64,000 nt of DNA, taken from positions 662,650-726,649 of the forward strand of contig VZRN01005892.1 of NCBI GenBank assembly GCA_013397935.1, read 5' to 3'. Below are positions 1-12,000 of the stretch, in pieces. The notes under the pieces are model-generated. The model did not search any database and was not told the origin of the DNA. It saw only the letters and a program-made list of their open reading frames with translations. Numbering within the stretch: position 1 is the first letter of the stretch; the number at the start of each line of letters is the position of its first letter. A program made the translations under genes and the position numbers. This stretch comes from Dasyornis broadbenti. Lineage: Eukaryota; Chordata; Aves; Passeriformes; Dasyornithidae.

Positions 1-1901
1 CTCAGCTTCGTGACTTTGTGTGAATTTGTTCAGCAGACACAGTAATATTGTTCTTACTTTTTTTTTTCTTTTTTACACGCACACTTTTTTGGCTGTACAT
101 ACAGTACAGTAGACGAAGTATTCTGGGCAGTACCTATGTAGGATTTGGTGATAGTGTCAATTCAATTTAGAGAGGCATGATGGAATGGACATAGGTTGGA
201 AAGTTGTGTTTGTTTCTCAGGCTTGGCCTAACCTAACTCATTGCATGATGGCAGCTAAGAGTGTGATTCCAGCTATCACCTTAGTGAGGTTGAGAGCTGC
301 ATTGTTTGACGGCTGCAGAGAGTTTTGGGGAGGGGATCACTTAAGGGAATAGATAATTTTTCAGCAGAGATTGTATTTGTGTAAAAATTTCTACCCCGGC
401 TCCAAATTACCATATCATGTTACAGTAGCAGATGTGTGATTGACCTGGGGTGGCTGGCTGCTAAAGCAGTTTTGTGCTTATTGGTTAATTGACTTTTTGT
501 AAAATTAAACTTGGTTTTCCATGGGATAACTCCTTGTCCATGTATTCATGGCCGCAAAAAAAAGGCAGATTTTACTGCAATTAGGACCTATGTGTATTCA
601 AGAAGTCAAGAATTATCCTATTCTTCTTTAATCGGGTATTCAGCTGTTCTCTAGTACCTGGTTTAGTAGCTCCACAGTCTGACGAGGCAGCTGAGAGCAG
701 TTCTTAGCTTTTTTCAAGAATTTCTTCATATGAGAAGGTGCAATTCTACCACTCAGTACTAAAAACTAACCAACCAAACGAAACACCCAGCAGCTGCAAG
801 CTCTTGCCTCCAAAGTCAGTAGATTGGGCAATCTTTATGTGCTTGGTTATCACTCTAGTTCTAATCCTCTTCAGAATTGCCTGTTTTGATTAGATGTAAA
901 CATATGTAAGAGATAGTGTGGACCTAGGCTTTAGGAGCTGCATTTCTTGTTGAAACCTTTCCCCTGGTGTCATGCCCCTCGCTTTTGTAGCTGTGATCCT
1001 GGTTCTGCATTCCTTTATGTTTTAGGGGATATTTACATCTCTCCTGTAGCATCTAATTAAAATGTTTAAGCCAGGAGCTGATGTTCTCTGCAAAGCTAAT
1101 GGAGGCTGGGAGCTGCCCTCAAGGGAGCAACTCATCATAACAAACCCAGGACTTTCCTTTTGCTCATGTGAACAGTTTGTCACTTCCCCTGGAAGGCTGC
1201 ACAGTGGTGTGGGGACAGGTGAAGGCACCTTGCCTTTGCCAGAATTGTGGGTGCTGATTCTGTGAAAACAGAGAAAACTGCCTCATTTGAGCAGCTGAAT
1301 AATTTGCATCTAGGAATGGCAAAATCCTGGTCGTGCACCACTAGAACTAGATTTTCCTGTAGAGATGCTTCCTTTCATACACCCCCACTCTAAGTGTGTA
1401 AGTATAAAGTTGATCTCAGTGCTGCTGTGGAGACTCTTCTGAAACCATCTATTTCTGGTTCTGTTGCCAGAGATTAGCACTGTCTTTTCTGTTGTATGAA
1501 GAGGCTTTCAGAACACTTTAGGCATGTGGGAAATTAAGCTTGTATTCCAAGGGTAAACAAGATTGTAGATACAAAGACCATTTTGAACTGTATCAGGGTC
1601 TTTGTGCTTTGCATGACAAACCGAAGAATGTGAAATGCCTGCTGACACAGAGCAGACTTTGTAGTTTGGTTTTCCATGTCGAATGGCAAGAGAGTCAACA
1701 CAGTCTCACAACTGACCTACACCAGTAACCTCTGAGTTTGGGATTTGGAGATTGAATAGATAAAACTAATAGCAGACAGCTGTCAGGCTCCCAAAGCAGG
1801 ATCCCACTTTGGGGCTGTTTGAGGAGCCTGGAAGCTCATTGTGGCTGTAAAGCAAATTTCTAGACTGGTGATTTTTAAAAATATTGTGTTTATTACTGAA
1901 T

Positions 1902-1947
1902 ATCTCATTAAGGAAAATCTCAGTAAGGAAATATCTCAGTAAGGAAA
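1902..1947. repeat. Three near-identical 15-bp tandem units
   Basis: The unit ATCTCAGTAAGGAAA occurs at 1917-1931 and 1933-1947, with a one-mismatch copy (ATCTCATTAAGGAAA) at 1902-1916. Short local minisatellite-like duplication; no function implied. Confidence 0.8.
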
Positions 1948-2285
1948 AGCTAAAGATTCTCCCTTTGATCTTTCTTTGTCCATCTTTGTTGTCCATTATA
2001 GTATATTTCAATATTTATTTGTTTTTCCTCCTGCTATACAGCTATGTATTCTATTGTGATTATAACAATATTCTATTAGTGTTTGTTTCCATGTAAATAG
2101 AAATATTAATGTTAATAATCAGGATCTAAGCTTTCTATTAGCAGATGAATGTTTCCTGTAATAGTATTGTTTGGAAAATATTGAAATTCTGAGTCCAAAT
2201 GAAAAATGCATGTGTTTTCCTGCATGTTTTTCTGTGCTTTGTTAGAGTATCTTTCCTTCTTTCTTTCTGTCCTACTTTCCTACAT

Positions 2286-2315
2286 CCCTTCCCTTCCCTT
2301 CCCTTCCCTTCCCTT
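2286..2315. repeat. (CCCTT)6 microsatellite in a pyrimidine tract
   Basis: Six uninterrupted CCCTT units inside a longer C/T-only stretch (about 2252-2320, with few interruptions). Confidence 0.9.
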
Positions 2316-5300
2316 CGCTTTCTTTTTATTAAGTTTATTGAATATTCCATCATTTATTCTCAGTTTTGTCCCCATCACTGAAGTGATTTCAAAAACTGCA
2401 GGTGGGGTGAAGGGTTTCCATCAGTGAGACCCCTCCAAGGAATTGAGGATATCTGGATGCTTTAATCCATTGTCTATACAAGGGAATGAGACTCCTAAAT
2501 TGGACAGCTAACTAAAATGTCTGTAGTTGGATGGTACTACTACCCTGGTATATCTAATAAATATCCACATCTGCAGCGTAGCAGAAGAAGCTCTAAGGTA
2601 TCCACAACTTTGAGCTCGTATTTAAAATGCTGTGTATTTCACAGTCATCTCCTTCAGCTGTCCTGAATGGTACCTCCTGTGTTTTTAGAAGGTGATGAAG
2701 TCAGGAGGATGCTTTTGGGCTGATTGATGTCAAAGAAAGGCGCTCGTGGAAGCAGAAGATGCCTTCAGATAAAATGCAGGTTCTTCCCCTGTTTCCATGG
2801 CACTTCACAAGAGGTGCACTATTTTCCCCCTCTGCCAGAGGCCTTACCCAGCAACTATAACTGAGTTTTCATAGAGCAGGGAATGTCTCATTCCCCGTGT
2901 ATGTCCACAGACAGAAGTGCAGAGGACAGTGTTACGGACCATGTGAAATGAATGACTGTCCCTAATGAAAGGACATTCCATTTCCATAGAGCTCCTGTGC
3001 TGCATTTTACCAGTTGGGGAGTGGAGTTGCAGGGGCAAAAGTGCATAACTGTACTTTTGCTGCCCCAGGATTCTTGGAGCTACTGCTTATGTCTCATATT
3101 CCTTGGTGTCCAACAAGATATTCCATATTGGGGTCCATACACTTCTTATCTGTAAATGCTATCCTGCTGTTCTCAATTCCTCAGCTTCCTCATGACGTAG
3201 GGATTTTTCACCAGTATGATAAGGTGACTTTGTGACCTTTTTATGACAGCTCATAAGATTCACAGTGACATTGAGGCTCCACAGAACAAGTGGTCACTTT
3301 GCTCCTGATCTTCTGCCCTGAGCTCCAACATCCTGGGGCTTAAAAACAGCTTGGTGTTACACAGCTCCATGGGCCTTAAAAACACTCTGCTATTTTATAA
3401 ACAGGCATTAAGGCTTTCACATGATGTTCTTATGTTGCTTAAGTATATGCAGTTAAATATACATTTGGCCAGGATAAATAATTGCACACTCCTCAGTGGA
3501 AACACTTGGAGCTACATTGTGCTGCTACAGCAGTATTACTGAGAACATATGCAATTTGTTTTTATTAGTCAAAGTTTTTTGGTATATTCTCACTAAAAAT
3601 AAAACGTCCAGTTTTATTAAAACTGATTGCTGCAATTTGAGGCTAATTAATTTGACGTAAGTGGCATTGATTGGAACGTGTGAAACCTGTGTGCAGGGTT
3701 AGCACAGGGAGCCAGAGTAACCACCCCTTTGCTAGAGGCTGTGTTTGTGTGTGTCCAGGTATAGGTGGTCAATAAGTAGCCAGAGGGTAAATGCTAAACA
3801 TTGGAAGTCTGATTAGTGCCTGAGCAAAGTCCAAGGGTTGAGGTCAGCTCTTTTTAACTATATGTTATTTTTTTTCTATCGTTCCTTAACTTACAAAGGC
3901 TCAGCTCAGCAGCTACTGTGGAGTTACCATGTGCTCTCATCAGCCCCAAGTAATATTTTTATCTTTTTAATCTAGTTTTAACTTTAAAGTTTATCTTTTC
4001 TGATTATGTTGTTAGTTTAAGTTAATTTTCATATATATATCAACTAATTAATTCGTTTTGGTTTGGGGGAAATGAGCAAACCACCTTGAGTGTTCAAAAA
4101 GGTTTCATTCCCTCTTTCATGTTCATTGTCAAGGTTGATTTATTCTTGTTATGAAACTTGCAGCTAGAAATACTCTTCATAATATGACTTAATGCCTTAA
4201 ACATTTCTTTGAAACCATTCATGTTATTTGATACCATCTGATATGCACATGCATAGTTTCATGTTTCATTAGCATTTTTATGCAAAGACTTAATTTTTAT
4301 TTTCAGGGATGACTGAAACATAATGTTGTCTTTGCAAAACTGGAACTGTTTTGAATGCAGGAGGGATGAACGAAATATCAGGAAATAGCTAGAGATGTGT
4401 TTATAGGCAACTCTGTATCTCTATGAAAAAAGATGAAAGGGAAAAGGAGAAGGAAGAATCACCAACATGAGCCTATGGGAAAGAAATATGAGTACACTGT
4501 GCCAGATAGAGTTCACAGAGGTTGCCTTCACCCAGGAAAGCCATATATTCCACTTAACCTGTGTTTTGGGACTTTGTGTATCCTCTGTCTACTCCTAGGT
4601 AGAGAATGTATCCATTTGTGCTTTGAGAGCATTTCTGAACCAAAGGACTCATGAGGTGGATCAGGTGGTGGAAAGAAATCTGCATTTACATGTTTCTGAT
4701 GTCTTAAATGTGCATGCAAAGGGAAGACAGAAATTTTCTGAGATCAGAAGATTGTGATTTCTAATTGAAGTCAGGCTGTGAATTCTGTGCTCTAATTTCT
4801 GTTGAAATTCTTTGCTGGCTTCTAACTCTGGCCACTGAGTCGTTTCTTTGTTAATAGGGGTTAAAAGCCAAAATGTCGTATGGCAACAAGAAGTTGCTTG
4901 TTATTCCTTTTGGCCAATGTGTGCTGGTAGTTTGACCTCCAACACCAGCACCAGAGGGTAGAATCAGAGGTGTCTTCTACGCTGTGACTTAGGGTTTGGG
5001 TCCCTTTCTGCAGTAGCTTCTGACCAAATCTCGATTTTAGCAACGTTCTCATATATCACACCGTGTTATGGGCTGACTTTACATCAGCTGTAATGAGCCA
5101 AACGTGTGACTGATAGAATAATCATTCTTTTCTGTGAGTCATACCATATGTTACTCTCTCCACCACCACAATTCTAGCCATTCTGTTCTGTGAGTTATTT
5201 TACCTGTCCTCCATTATCTTCTCTATGCCACCAGTTTGCTTTCCCATGCAGCCATCCATCTCTTTCCAAACAATGCGTTGTGCTGTCAGGGATGGGCTTT

Positions 5301-6909
5301 CATCACATCTATCTGTATCCTCAGCAAATTACTGCAACCCAACTTTGCCCATGAACTGTGTTTGAATCTTAAAGTCGCTCCCCACTTTGGGCACATTTTT
5401 CTCATATGTATTGACATCAGACTCTGATTTCACCTCTAGGTTTTAACACCCTTAAAATGAGAGGGCTTGCAACATGTGGTGATATGGTTGAATTTTTTAT
5501 GGCAATGTGTATGTTATCAAATCATTTAGGAACAAGGGATTATTTTAGAAATTAAAAACTGAGAGCCAAAGGTAACTTATGACTTGGCTAAGCAAGTCTG
5601 GGTGAGATCATGGGAGGAGAACAAAACTTTCTTTGGACATTTTCAGGAATAGCAGTGAACTGTAGCTATAACTTAGTAGCGTGGATTCAAGGCAGAGAAG
5701 GAAAACAGAGTGTTTAGAAGGAAAATCTCTGTGGCAGTTACTCTCTTATAAACTAATCTCTGAGAACTCTGTTCTTTGTGTCTTTAAAAATCTGTTTGAA
5801 CCAAAGCACAGTCACACATTAGTAGGGAAAGTGGTGGGAATAACCAAGAAGGGGTTTTCCAGATGAATCTTTGTTTATTTCTTTATTCATCTTGAAGGCA
5901 AGGACTTTCCTCATAGTTTTTTAGGTGTGCCTGTTAAAATGCTAAATATGAATGTGTACATTAAGCTAACTAGTAATCTGTTTTTTTAATTGAGGCGGGA
6001 GGACAGGATACACCTCCTGACTTTTGTCTTTTCATCCTGTCTTCCCTTGTGCGGTTCAGTTCATTGAAGTCTCTAAACAAATATATCCAATGACCACTCC
6101 TTAATTCTAGAGGAATTCACTGAAACAGAGCTGTCTTTATCAGTCCTAGCTGAAGTCTCTGATAGCAAAGTGAGACACCATTTCACAGCTCAGCCTTAAC
6201 TAGATGGCCACACTCTGTCAATGTTGAAATAGGACAGAGAAACAAGAGGCTGGTTTAGAATTACTTTCATTTCATTACTGCACGTGGATAAAACAGAAAA
6301 TAAGGGTTTGGTTTTTGTTTTTGTTTTCCCCTTGCAGAGTAGTGATGCAGTGATTGAGGTCATAATGTGCAAAGTTTAGTTGAGGTCGCTGCTGTGCCTG
6401 ACTGGAGCAAGGATCTCTGTTTTGGCTTCCTCCATTTGTGTTGTTTCTGTAAGAATATTTCTCCCTGTCTCTCCTGCCAAATTATTTGCTGGAAATAATA
6501 TCAACATAAGATATTGAAAGGTGTTGATTGGTCTCTTGACTATTGTGGAGCTTCAGGAGAGGAAGTGGGATGGGAAGAATTAAGGTTGAAGTCCTTGAAC
6601 TCCCACATCTCCCCCAACTGATTTAACTATGAAAATTAGCAAGGGGTCCAAGGGAGTTGTCTTAGTGTTGTGAAGTTACATTTTTTTATAAACCAACAGG
6701 ATATTTAATAAAAAAAGTCCAAATGTCTCTAAAGCAGAGATGTTTCCTGTAGCGGTAGCGGGACTGGTAGTTGGAGACTTTTTGCTAAAGCTTACCAAAG
6801 TAGAGGAGGGGAGAAAGCCTTAAAGCCTCTTCTTAACAAAATAAATTTCTGACAGGATTCCAGTCACTGCTTCTCAGTTGCTTTTGTACCACCACTGTGG
6901 TGTAAAGGT

Positions 6910-7316
6910 GTCTCTGATGGAGACAGACTGAGAGAGTTGTGGTTGTTCAACCTGGAGAAAAGAAGGTCCAGGGAAGACTTAGGGCCCCTTCCAGTGCCTA
7001 AAGGCACAAGTGAGGGACTTTGAACGAGGGCCTGGAGTGACAGGACAAGGGGGAATGGCTTCACACTGACAGGGTGGGTTTTGGTGGTATATTTGGTAGG
7101 AATTCTTCCCTATGAAGGAAGGTGGTGGGGAGGCCCTGGCACAGGTTGCCTGCAGAAGCTGTGGCTGCCCCATCCTTGGAAGTGTCCAAGGCCAGGCTGG
7201 ATGGGGCTCTGAGCAACCTGGTCTGGGGGAAGGGGTCCCTGCCCATGGCAGGAGGGTTGGAACTGGATGATCTTTAAGGTTCCTTCCAACCCAGTCTGTT
7301 GTATGGTTCTGTGCTG
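6910..7316 (+). mobile_element. CR1-type LINE fragment (3' part, + orientation)
   Basis: The stretch reads like the CR1 3' region: CTGAGAGAGTTGTGG...TTCAACCTGGAGAA, then AGTGACAGGACAAGGGG, then CATCCTTGGAAGTGTCCAAG, GGATGGGGCTCTGAGCAACC, then GGAGGGTTGGAACTGGATGA near its 3' end. CR1 is the dominant avian LINE. The fragment is truncated at its 5' end and carries no intact protein; the minus-strand open frames over it are shadows. About 400 bp, moderately diverged. Confidence 0.92.
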
Positions 7317-8319
7317 GTTCCCTGAATCACAGCCATCACTGTAGAGCAGTGATCCACCACCACCAGCAGGGCCCAACCTTTGGATCCAGACTTACCATCT
7401 AAATTTTTCCCTTTCCTTTTGTTTTTTCCAGTTATTCTTCACATAAATTCTCGTCTCCCCTTCATGGCTTACCCTGTCTGTTCTGCAGGGCCCTCCATAA
7501 CCAAATAACATTTTATATTGCCAGACAAGGTTTCTCAGGGAAGACCAATACAACTCACTAGTTTACTATAGTAAAACTGTAAAATTGTATTGTATTTTAC
7601 TATTGTGCCTTATTTTCTAATGATACCCAGGAATTGTTGTGCTGTTGTTAACCCGAGACCAAAGTCCATTCTTAGGTTGGCACGCAGCTTGGAAAATTTC
7701 AGGCCAAACAGCTCAGTTTTGGTAAAGTGATAAATAATTGAACTCATTCCCCCTGTTAATTAGTTCATTCCTGTAACCCAGCCATCTCTGAAGCAGTGGG
7801 TGTAGCCTCTGAGAGAACAAACATGCACCGTAAAACGCAGCAGGGCTGGGGAAGGGATTACTGGGCAAGGAGCATTTCTGCAAGTTTTTACTCTTAAAGA
7901 AATGCTAGGAAAGGTTAAGGAGACCTGCAGAGACTGTGAGACCACAGGACTTCTGCAGGGTGGGGAGTGGAACAGGGAAGCGGAGCCAGCATCAGTGATC
8001 CAGAGCTCTCAGCAGGCAGGGCTGATGAACTGATCGAGCAAGCAAGCCTTGCTCACCTGCTGAAAAATACTAAAATTGTATTTTTCTGTTACATTTCATG
8101 GCTGGAACGATTAAGAGGTTAAATTCTTCTGAAGTAGGATAGGAGGGATAGGCATGACATGGGAAAGGTTTATGACTTTGCACAGTGGAGCTTTTGTTTT
8201 CTCACAATTTATTCCTTAAAAAAAAAAAGAAAAGAAAAGAAAATAGGATAGAAAGAAGCCTAGCTGCTTTAAACTTGTTATCAGTTCAGAATTAGAGAGA
8301 TAAAGTAGGTGAAGTCACT
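7317..8319. other. Non-coding intronic sequence with A-rich tract
   Basis: No exon found. Includes an A-rich stretch ending (GAAAA)n at 8219-8244. Nothing else recognised. Confidence 0.6.
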
Positions 8320-9020
8320 GGCATGGTTTGGGCAGCCTGCGGTTCAGCTGCTGGGGCGGGCGGGGAGCGCGCACTGGGGAGAGGCTCCGCAGAGCTTTGA
8401 ACTGCATCAGATGCTCCAGGGCAATTAAACACACAAGACTTCCCCCGCGAAACAAAGGCACAGAAGGGAGTCTCCCTGTTTTCCGTGCTGCTAATCAGCA
8501 AGAAGAGAGAAGAATGTGTAAACGAAGATAGAAAAGATGGTGCTGTTTCGGCGGAGGATGTCAGACCCCAGCAGGATGCCTGCTCGAGTTGCATCTCAAT
8601 AAATAATAAAAGCTTGTTATGCTAATAGTCGCTATTTCCAACAACATGATTTGCATACAGATCATGTACATGTTAATTACGCTGTGCATATAGCCAGTAA
8701 TGCACATCTTAGGTCTTGTCTTCAGCATTTTCATGTGTAAAATGATGCAGCATGCTAATGAATATTGCAAAGTTTTCACGTGCAAAAAAATAGCTGAGAG
8801 AATAAAGAGCCAGACAGCCCTGAGATAACCACGGATACCAGGGGCAATTGTGGAAGAAGCCCAGGATTAGTGTCACTTCTGGCCCTTACAACATCTGTCC
8901 TTGCACCTGATTGTAATGCAAATAAAATGAAACAAAAGGTACATGAAAATACTGTGAGGCATGCTAATAATTAACCCTTTGTTGATTAATTACTAGGTGC
9001 ATGCTTGTGAACATTGCTGT
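8320..9020. promoter_or_regulatory. Putative conserved enhancer with POU octamer cluster
   Basis: Around 8580-9010 the sequence carries two perfect octamers (ATTTGCAT at 8649-8656; ATGCAAAT at 8916-8923) and three ATGCTAAT octamer variants (8619-8626, 8752-8759, 8961-8968), plus many TAAT/ATTA homeodomain cores such as GATTAATTAC. The adjacent 8320-8570 part is locally GC-richer. No simple repeats or CR1 are visible. This is the profile of a vertebrate conserved non-coding element acting as a neural enhancer. Conservation itself cannot be seen here, so the call is inference. Confidence 0.5.
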
Positions 9021-12000
9021 ATCTTTTACTGGAGCACAGAATTTAGTAGTTTTATTCTGACTTGAGGGGCAACAAACAAGTGGGACCAGGCTCTGTGGAG
9101 AGGTGGGATAATGTGGACAGAGTTATTCCCGGAAAAAATGCTTGAGTGGTCATATGTCATTCCAGACTAAATATTTAACAGAGTTCATAAGGTATATGAT
9201 AGAAATATTTACCTGTTAGGAAACTGTAAGAATATAATTTAAAAGTTCATTACCAGGTTAGTTTTTCAGGTATCAGATAACAATGTCAGGCATCAGATAA
9301 TCTGGGCCGTGCAAGGCACAGGCGTTTGGAATTAGTAATTCAGTTTCAAAAGAAAACCACTCTTACAAGCAGTAGCTCGCCACGCCGATATTCAGTTGTT
9401 ATTGCCATCGATGTTCGCACGTCCCACTGGAGAGTCTAAACGTATCTATCCTCTAATAAAAGCAGAAGGTTTCATTGTTATGTTTGCAAGAAGAGTGTTT
9501 TCTCTGTATGTAAGTAATCTTTAAGCAATGGAACTGCTGGAGTAGCACAAAAGTTGACTTTTTGCTAAAAGCAAGTCTAGCAGCTGGATTTTTCTCCAGT
9601 CGAGCCTCTGTGAAGCTGATGGTAGGGCTCTGAAATGCCAGCTGCCACACGCTAATCTGGAGGACCATTCTCAGCTGATTTTTAGCTATGATTTTATTAG
9701 GGCTTAGTGGAGGTCAGAAGTTCACCTGGGCAGGTTGTGATTACCACAGGTGTTTATGAGATAAGGAGTTTCATGGAGGACATACCTCTAATGAGCTGCA
9801 AGTTTTCAATATTAGTTTAAATTTAGTGGCTTGTCTAAGACACACTTGGGTTTTTTTCTGCTTAATTAAGAATTTCTATTCTATTTCTAGAGCAATGAGT
9901 CCATAAGAGCTCGGAGAAATTTTTGTTTAAAAGTATGCACTAGTTAGAGCTGCTGTCTTGTTGGCAGGCGGTTTGATTCAGTTAATTTTGTGTTAGGAAG
10001 ATAATAAATATTAAAAAACCCTTAGTTTTCCTAACCAGACATAGATAACAGTGGCAGGGAGGGGAAGTGTCTGAAATTCTATATTTCATGAAGAGTCTAC
10101 TGTGAATTTGGAAATGGCAAGTCAGTCTATTTGATGGACAGTACCAATAAAAATAGATAAAAACCTATTCACACAGGAAAGCACACCCAAAAGAGTGGAA
10201 ATATTTTGCAAGGTAACCTGAGAAAGAGACATGTCTTTTGGCTTGGATACAGACTTTAGAACATCACTGTGTTGTATGGGTGGAGTAGATCCCTTTGTTT
10301 TATAAGAAAAAACAGAAATGGACTCTCAAAAATAAAGGAAAACTATTTTTTGCTGAAGTTGAGAGTTTCTGTCTTTTGTTCTTTGCTGATTACTTCGTTG
10401 AAGTGTTTATGTGGTTTGAAAGTTTATAGGCTCAGTGATACAGAGGATTTGCAAACACTATAACGATGCTAGCTTGATTTAGGAGCTCTATTTTCATTAG
10501 AATAAATGAGTTTACTTTTCTAGTGGGATGTATGAGCTTTACAACAGCCACAGCAACAATAAACAACTGTAAATGCAGAGATAGCTCTAATTAGGGGGAG
10601 GCTGGAACAATTAAGATGGGTAAACTCTATTGATCATAACTGAACAAGATACATATGGATGGCAGCAGTGGTTTTACAGTGGGTGCCATGACATGGTTAA
10701 TGAGTGCTACTGATTAAACAGGGATGATTTTAGTATTTTATTGGGGATGTGTGGGTGAGGAGGTTAAGTCACGTTTTATAGGACTGCTCAAAACCATACT
10801 CCAATATCTTGTAGAGATGCTTGTTCAACCAGAAATATCTATGTGTAGTTCTCTACGTATCGCACTTTGCACATCATTATTGAGCGTGAATCCATCCTGT
10901 TACATAGTGCCCCGTACCTGCTGACCAAAACAGATCCTGTGATTCAAATGTTCTCTCTTTCTGAGCGGTTCTCTATGTCACTGTTGCTCCTGAATTATGG
11001 AATGGTACAGCTTCTTTCATATTCTCTTCTCCACTATATTGCTCATTGACACAGACATGATCAAACTGTAAATGATATATGGGCATCTGTCATAGATTCA
11101 CCCCAAAGCATTATTTCAGAGTCCTGAGAAGAAAGAATCCATGCCAGCTGCAGTGTGTTTATAATTCCAGTTGCTGGGGATCAGGCTGAAAATCTTAGTG
11201 GTTGCAGGAGACAATAAAGTCGTACAACATTGTAGCAGTTCCTGTTATTCTGTTCAGCAATCTAGATTGGAAGAATTATATTTTTTCCTTAGTCAATGGC
11301 ATGTGTGTTAAAATCTTGCTTGGCAGTGTTACGTTCTTTGGAAAGAGGATTGATTTTTATAGTTTGGAGAAGGAGGTAAAGAAAACTGCATTGAGAACAA
11401 TGGGAATGATACATCATTCTTGTGTTTCACCACATTAGCTGCATTTTAAGACCAGATTTTTTTCCATGTTATATCGAGTGTTCTTACTAATGGGCTATTT
11501 GTCCTACACATTTTTAGTTGGGTTTGTTTATTTGCTGTATCTGGAAAAATTAGCATAGAAATCATAGATACGAAAGCAAATACATGTGTATATAGTTCAT
11601 ATGTGGATGCTATTTCTTACTTAAGGAGTTTGAGATTTGCTAATGCGTTTAAGTATAGAAACATTTTGGATCATCCAAGTATAACTCCTGGATTCAACAT
11701 TCGTTTGGAATTCCTCTCAGATAAGAATGTGCAAGCTACATTGCTGTTCAGCATCTCCCATTTTTATTGGATTTTCTCCAGTTCCCTGCCTTTTTTTCTT
11801 TCTAGAGCATAGCCATTTGTGTTTATTCTCTCTGATGTGCTTGTTCATTTGAAGTGGGCATAGCGAAAAGTACGCCTCACAACTGTGTCAACACAACTGC
11901 TCCGTGGAGGCTACTGGCATTTTTTAAACAATCTTTGAAGTACATGTTAAAATGTTATAAACCCATTTTTAATGATAATTTACACACACAAACAGTCTTT

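Larger units (their letters stand above)
1..6909. other. Intronic or upstream sequence without recognisable exons
   Basis: AT-rich non-coding DNA. The open frames here are short, unrelated to navigator sequence and lack coding character. Small features are the 15-bp triplicate at 1902-1947, a pyrimidine tract with (CCCTT)n at 2286-2315, and a homeodomain/CRE-like cluster near 3643-3660. It most likely belongs to the intron preceding the first recognised NAV2 exon, since no promoter or first exon is evident. Confidence 0.75.

Noticed and set aside
7110..7376. Minus-strand open frames near 7.0-7.4 kb
   Set aside because: They are antisense translations of a CR1 LINE fragment.
8537..8602. 21-codon Arg-rich ORF (MVLFRRRMSDPSRMPARVASQ region start) beside the octamer cluster
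   Set aside because: Short, no splice donor in a usable place and no family match; probably chance in a GC-richer block.
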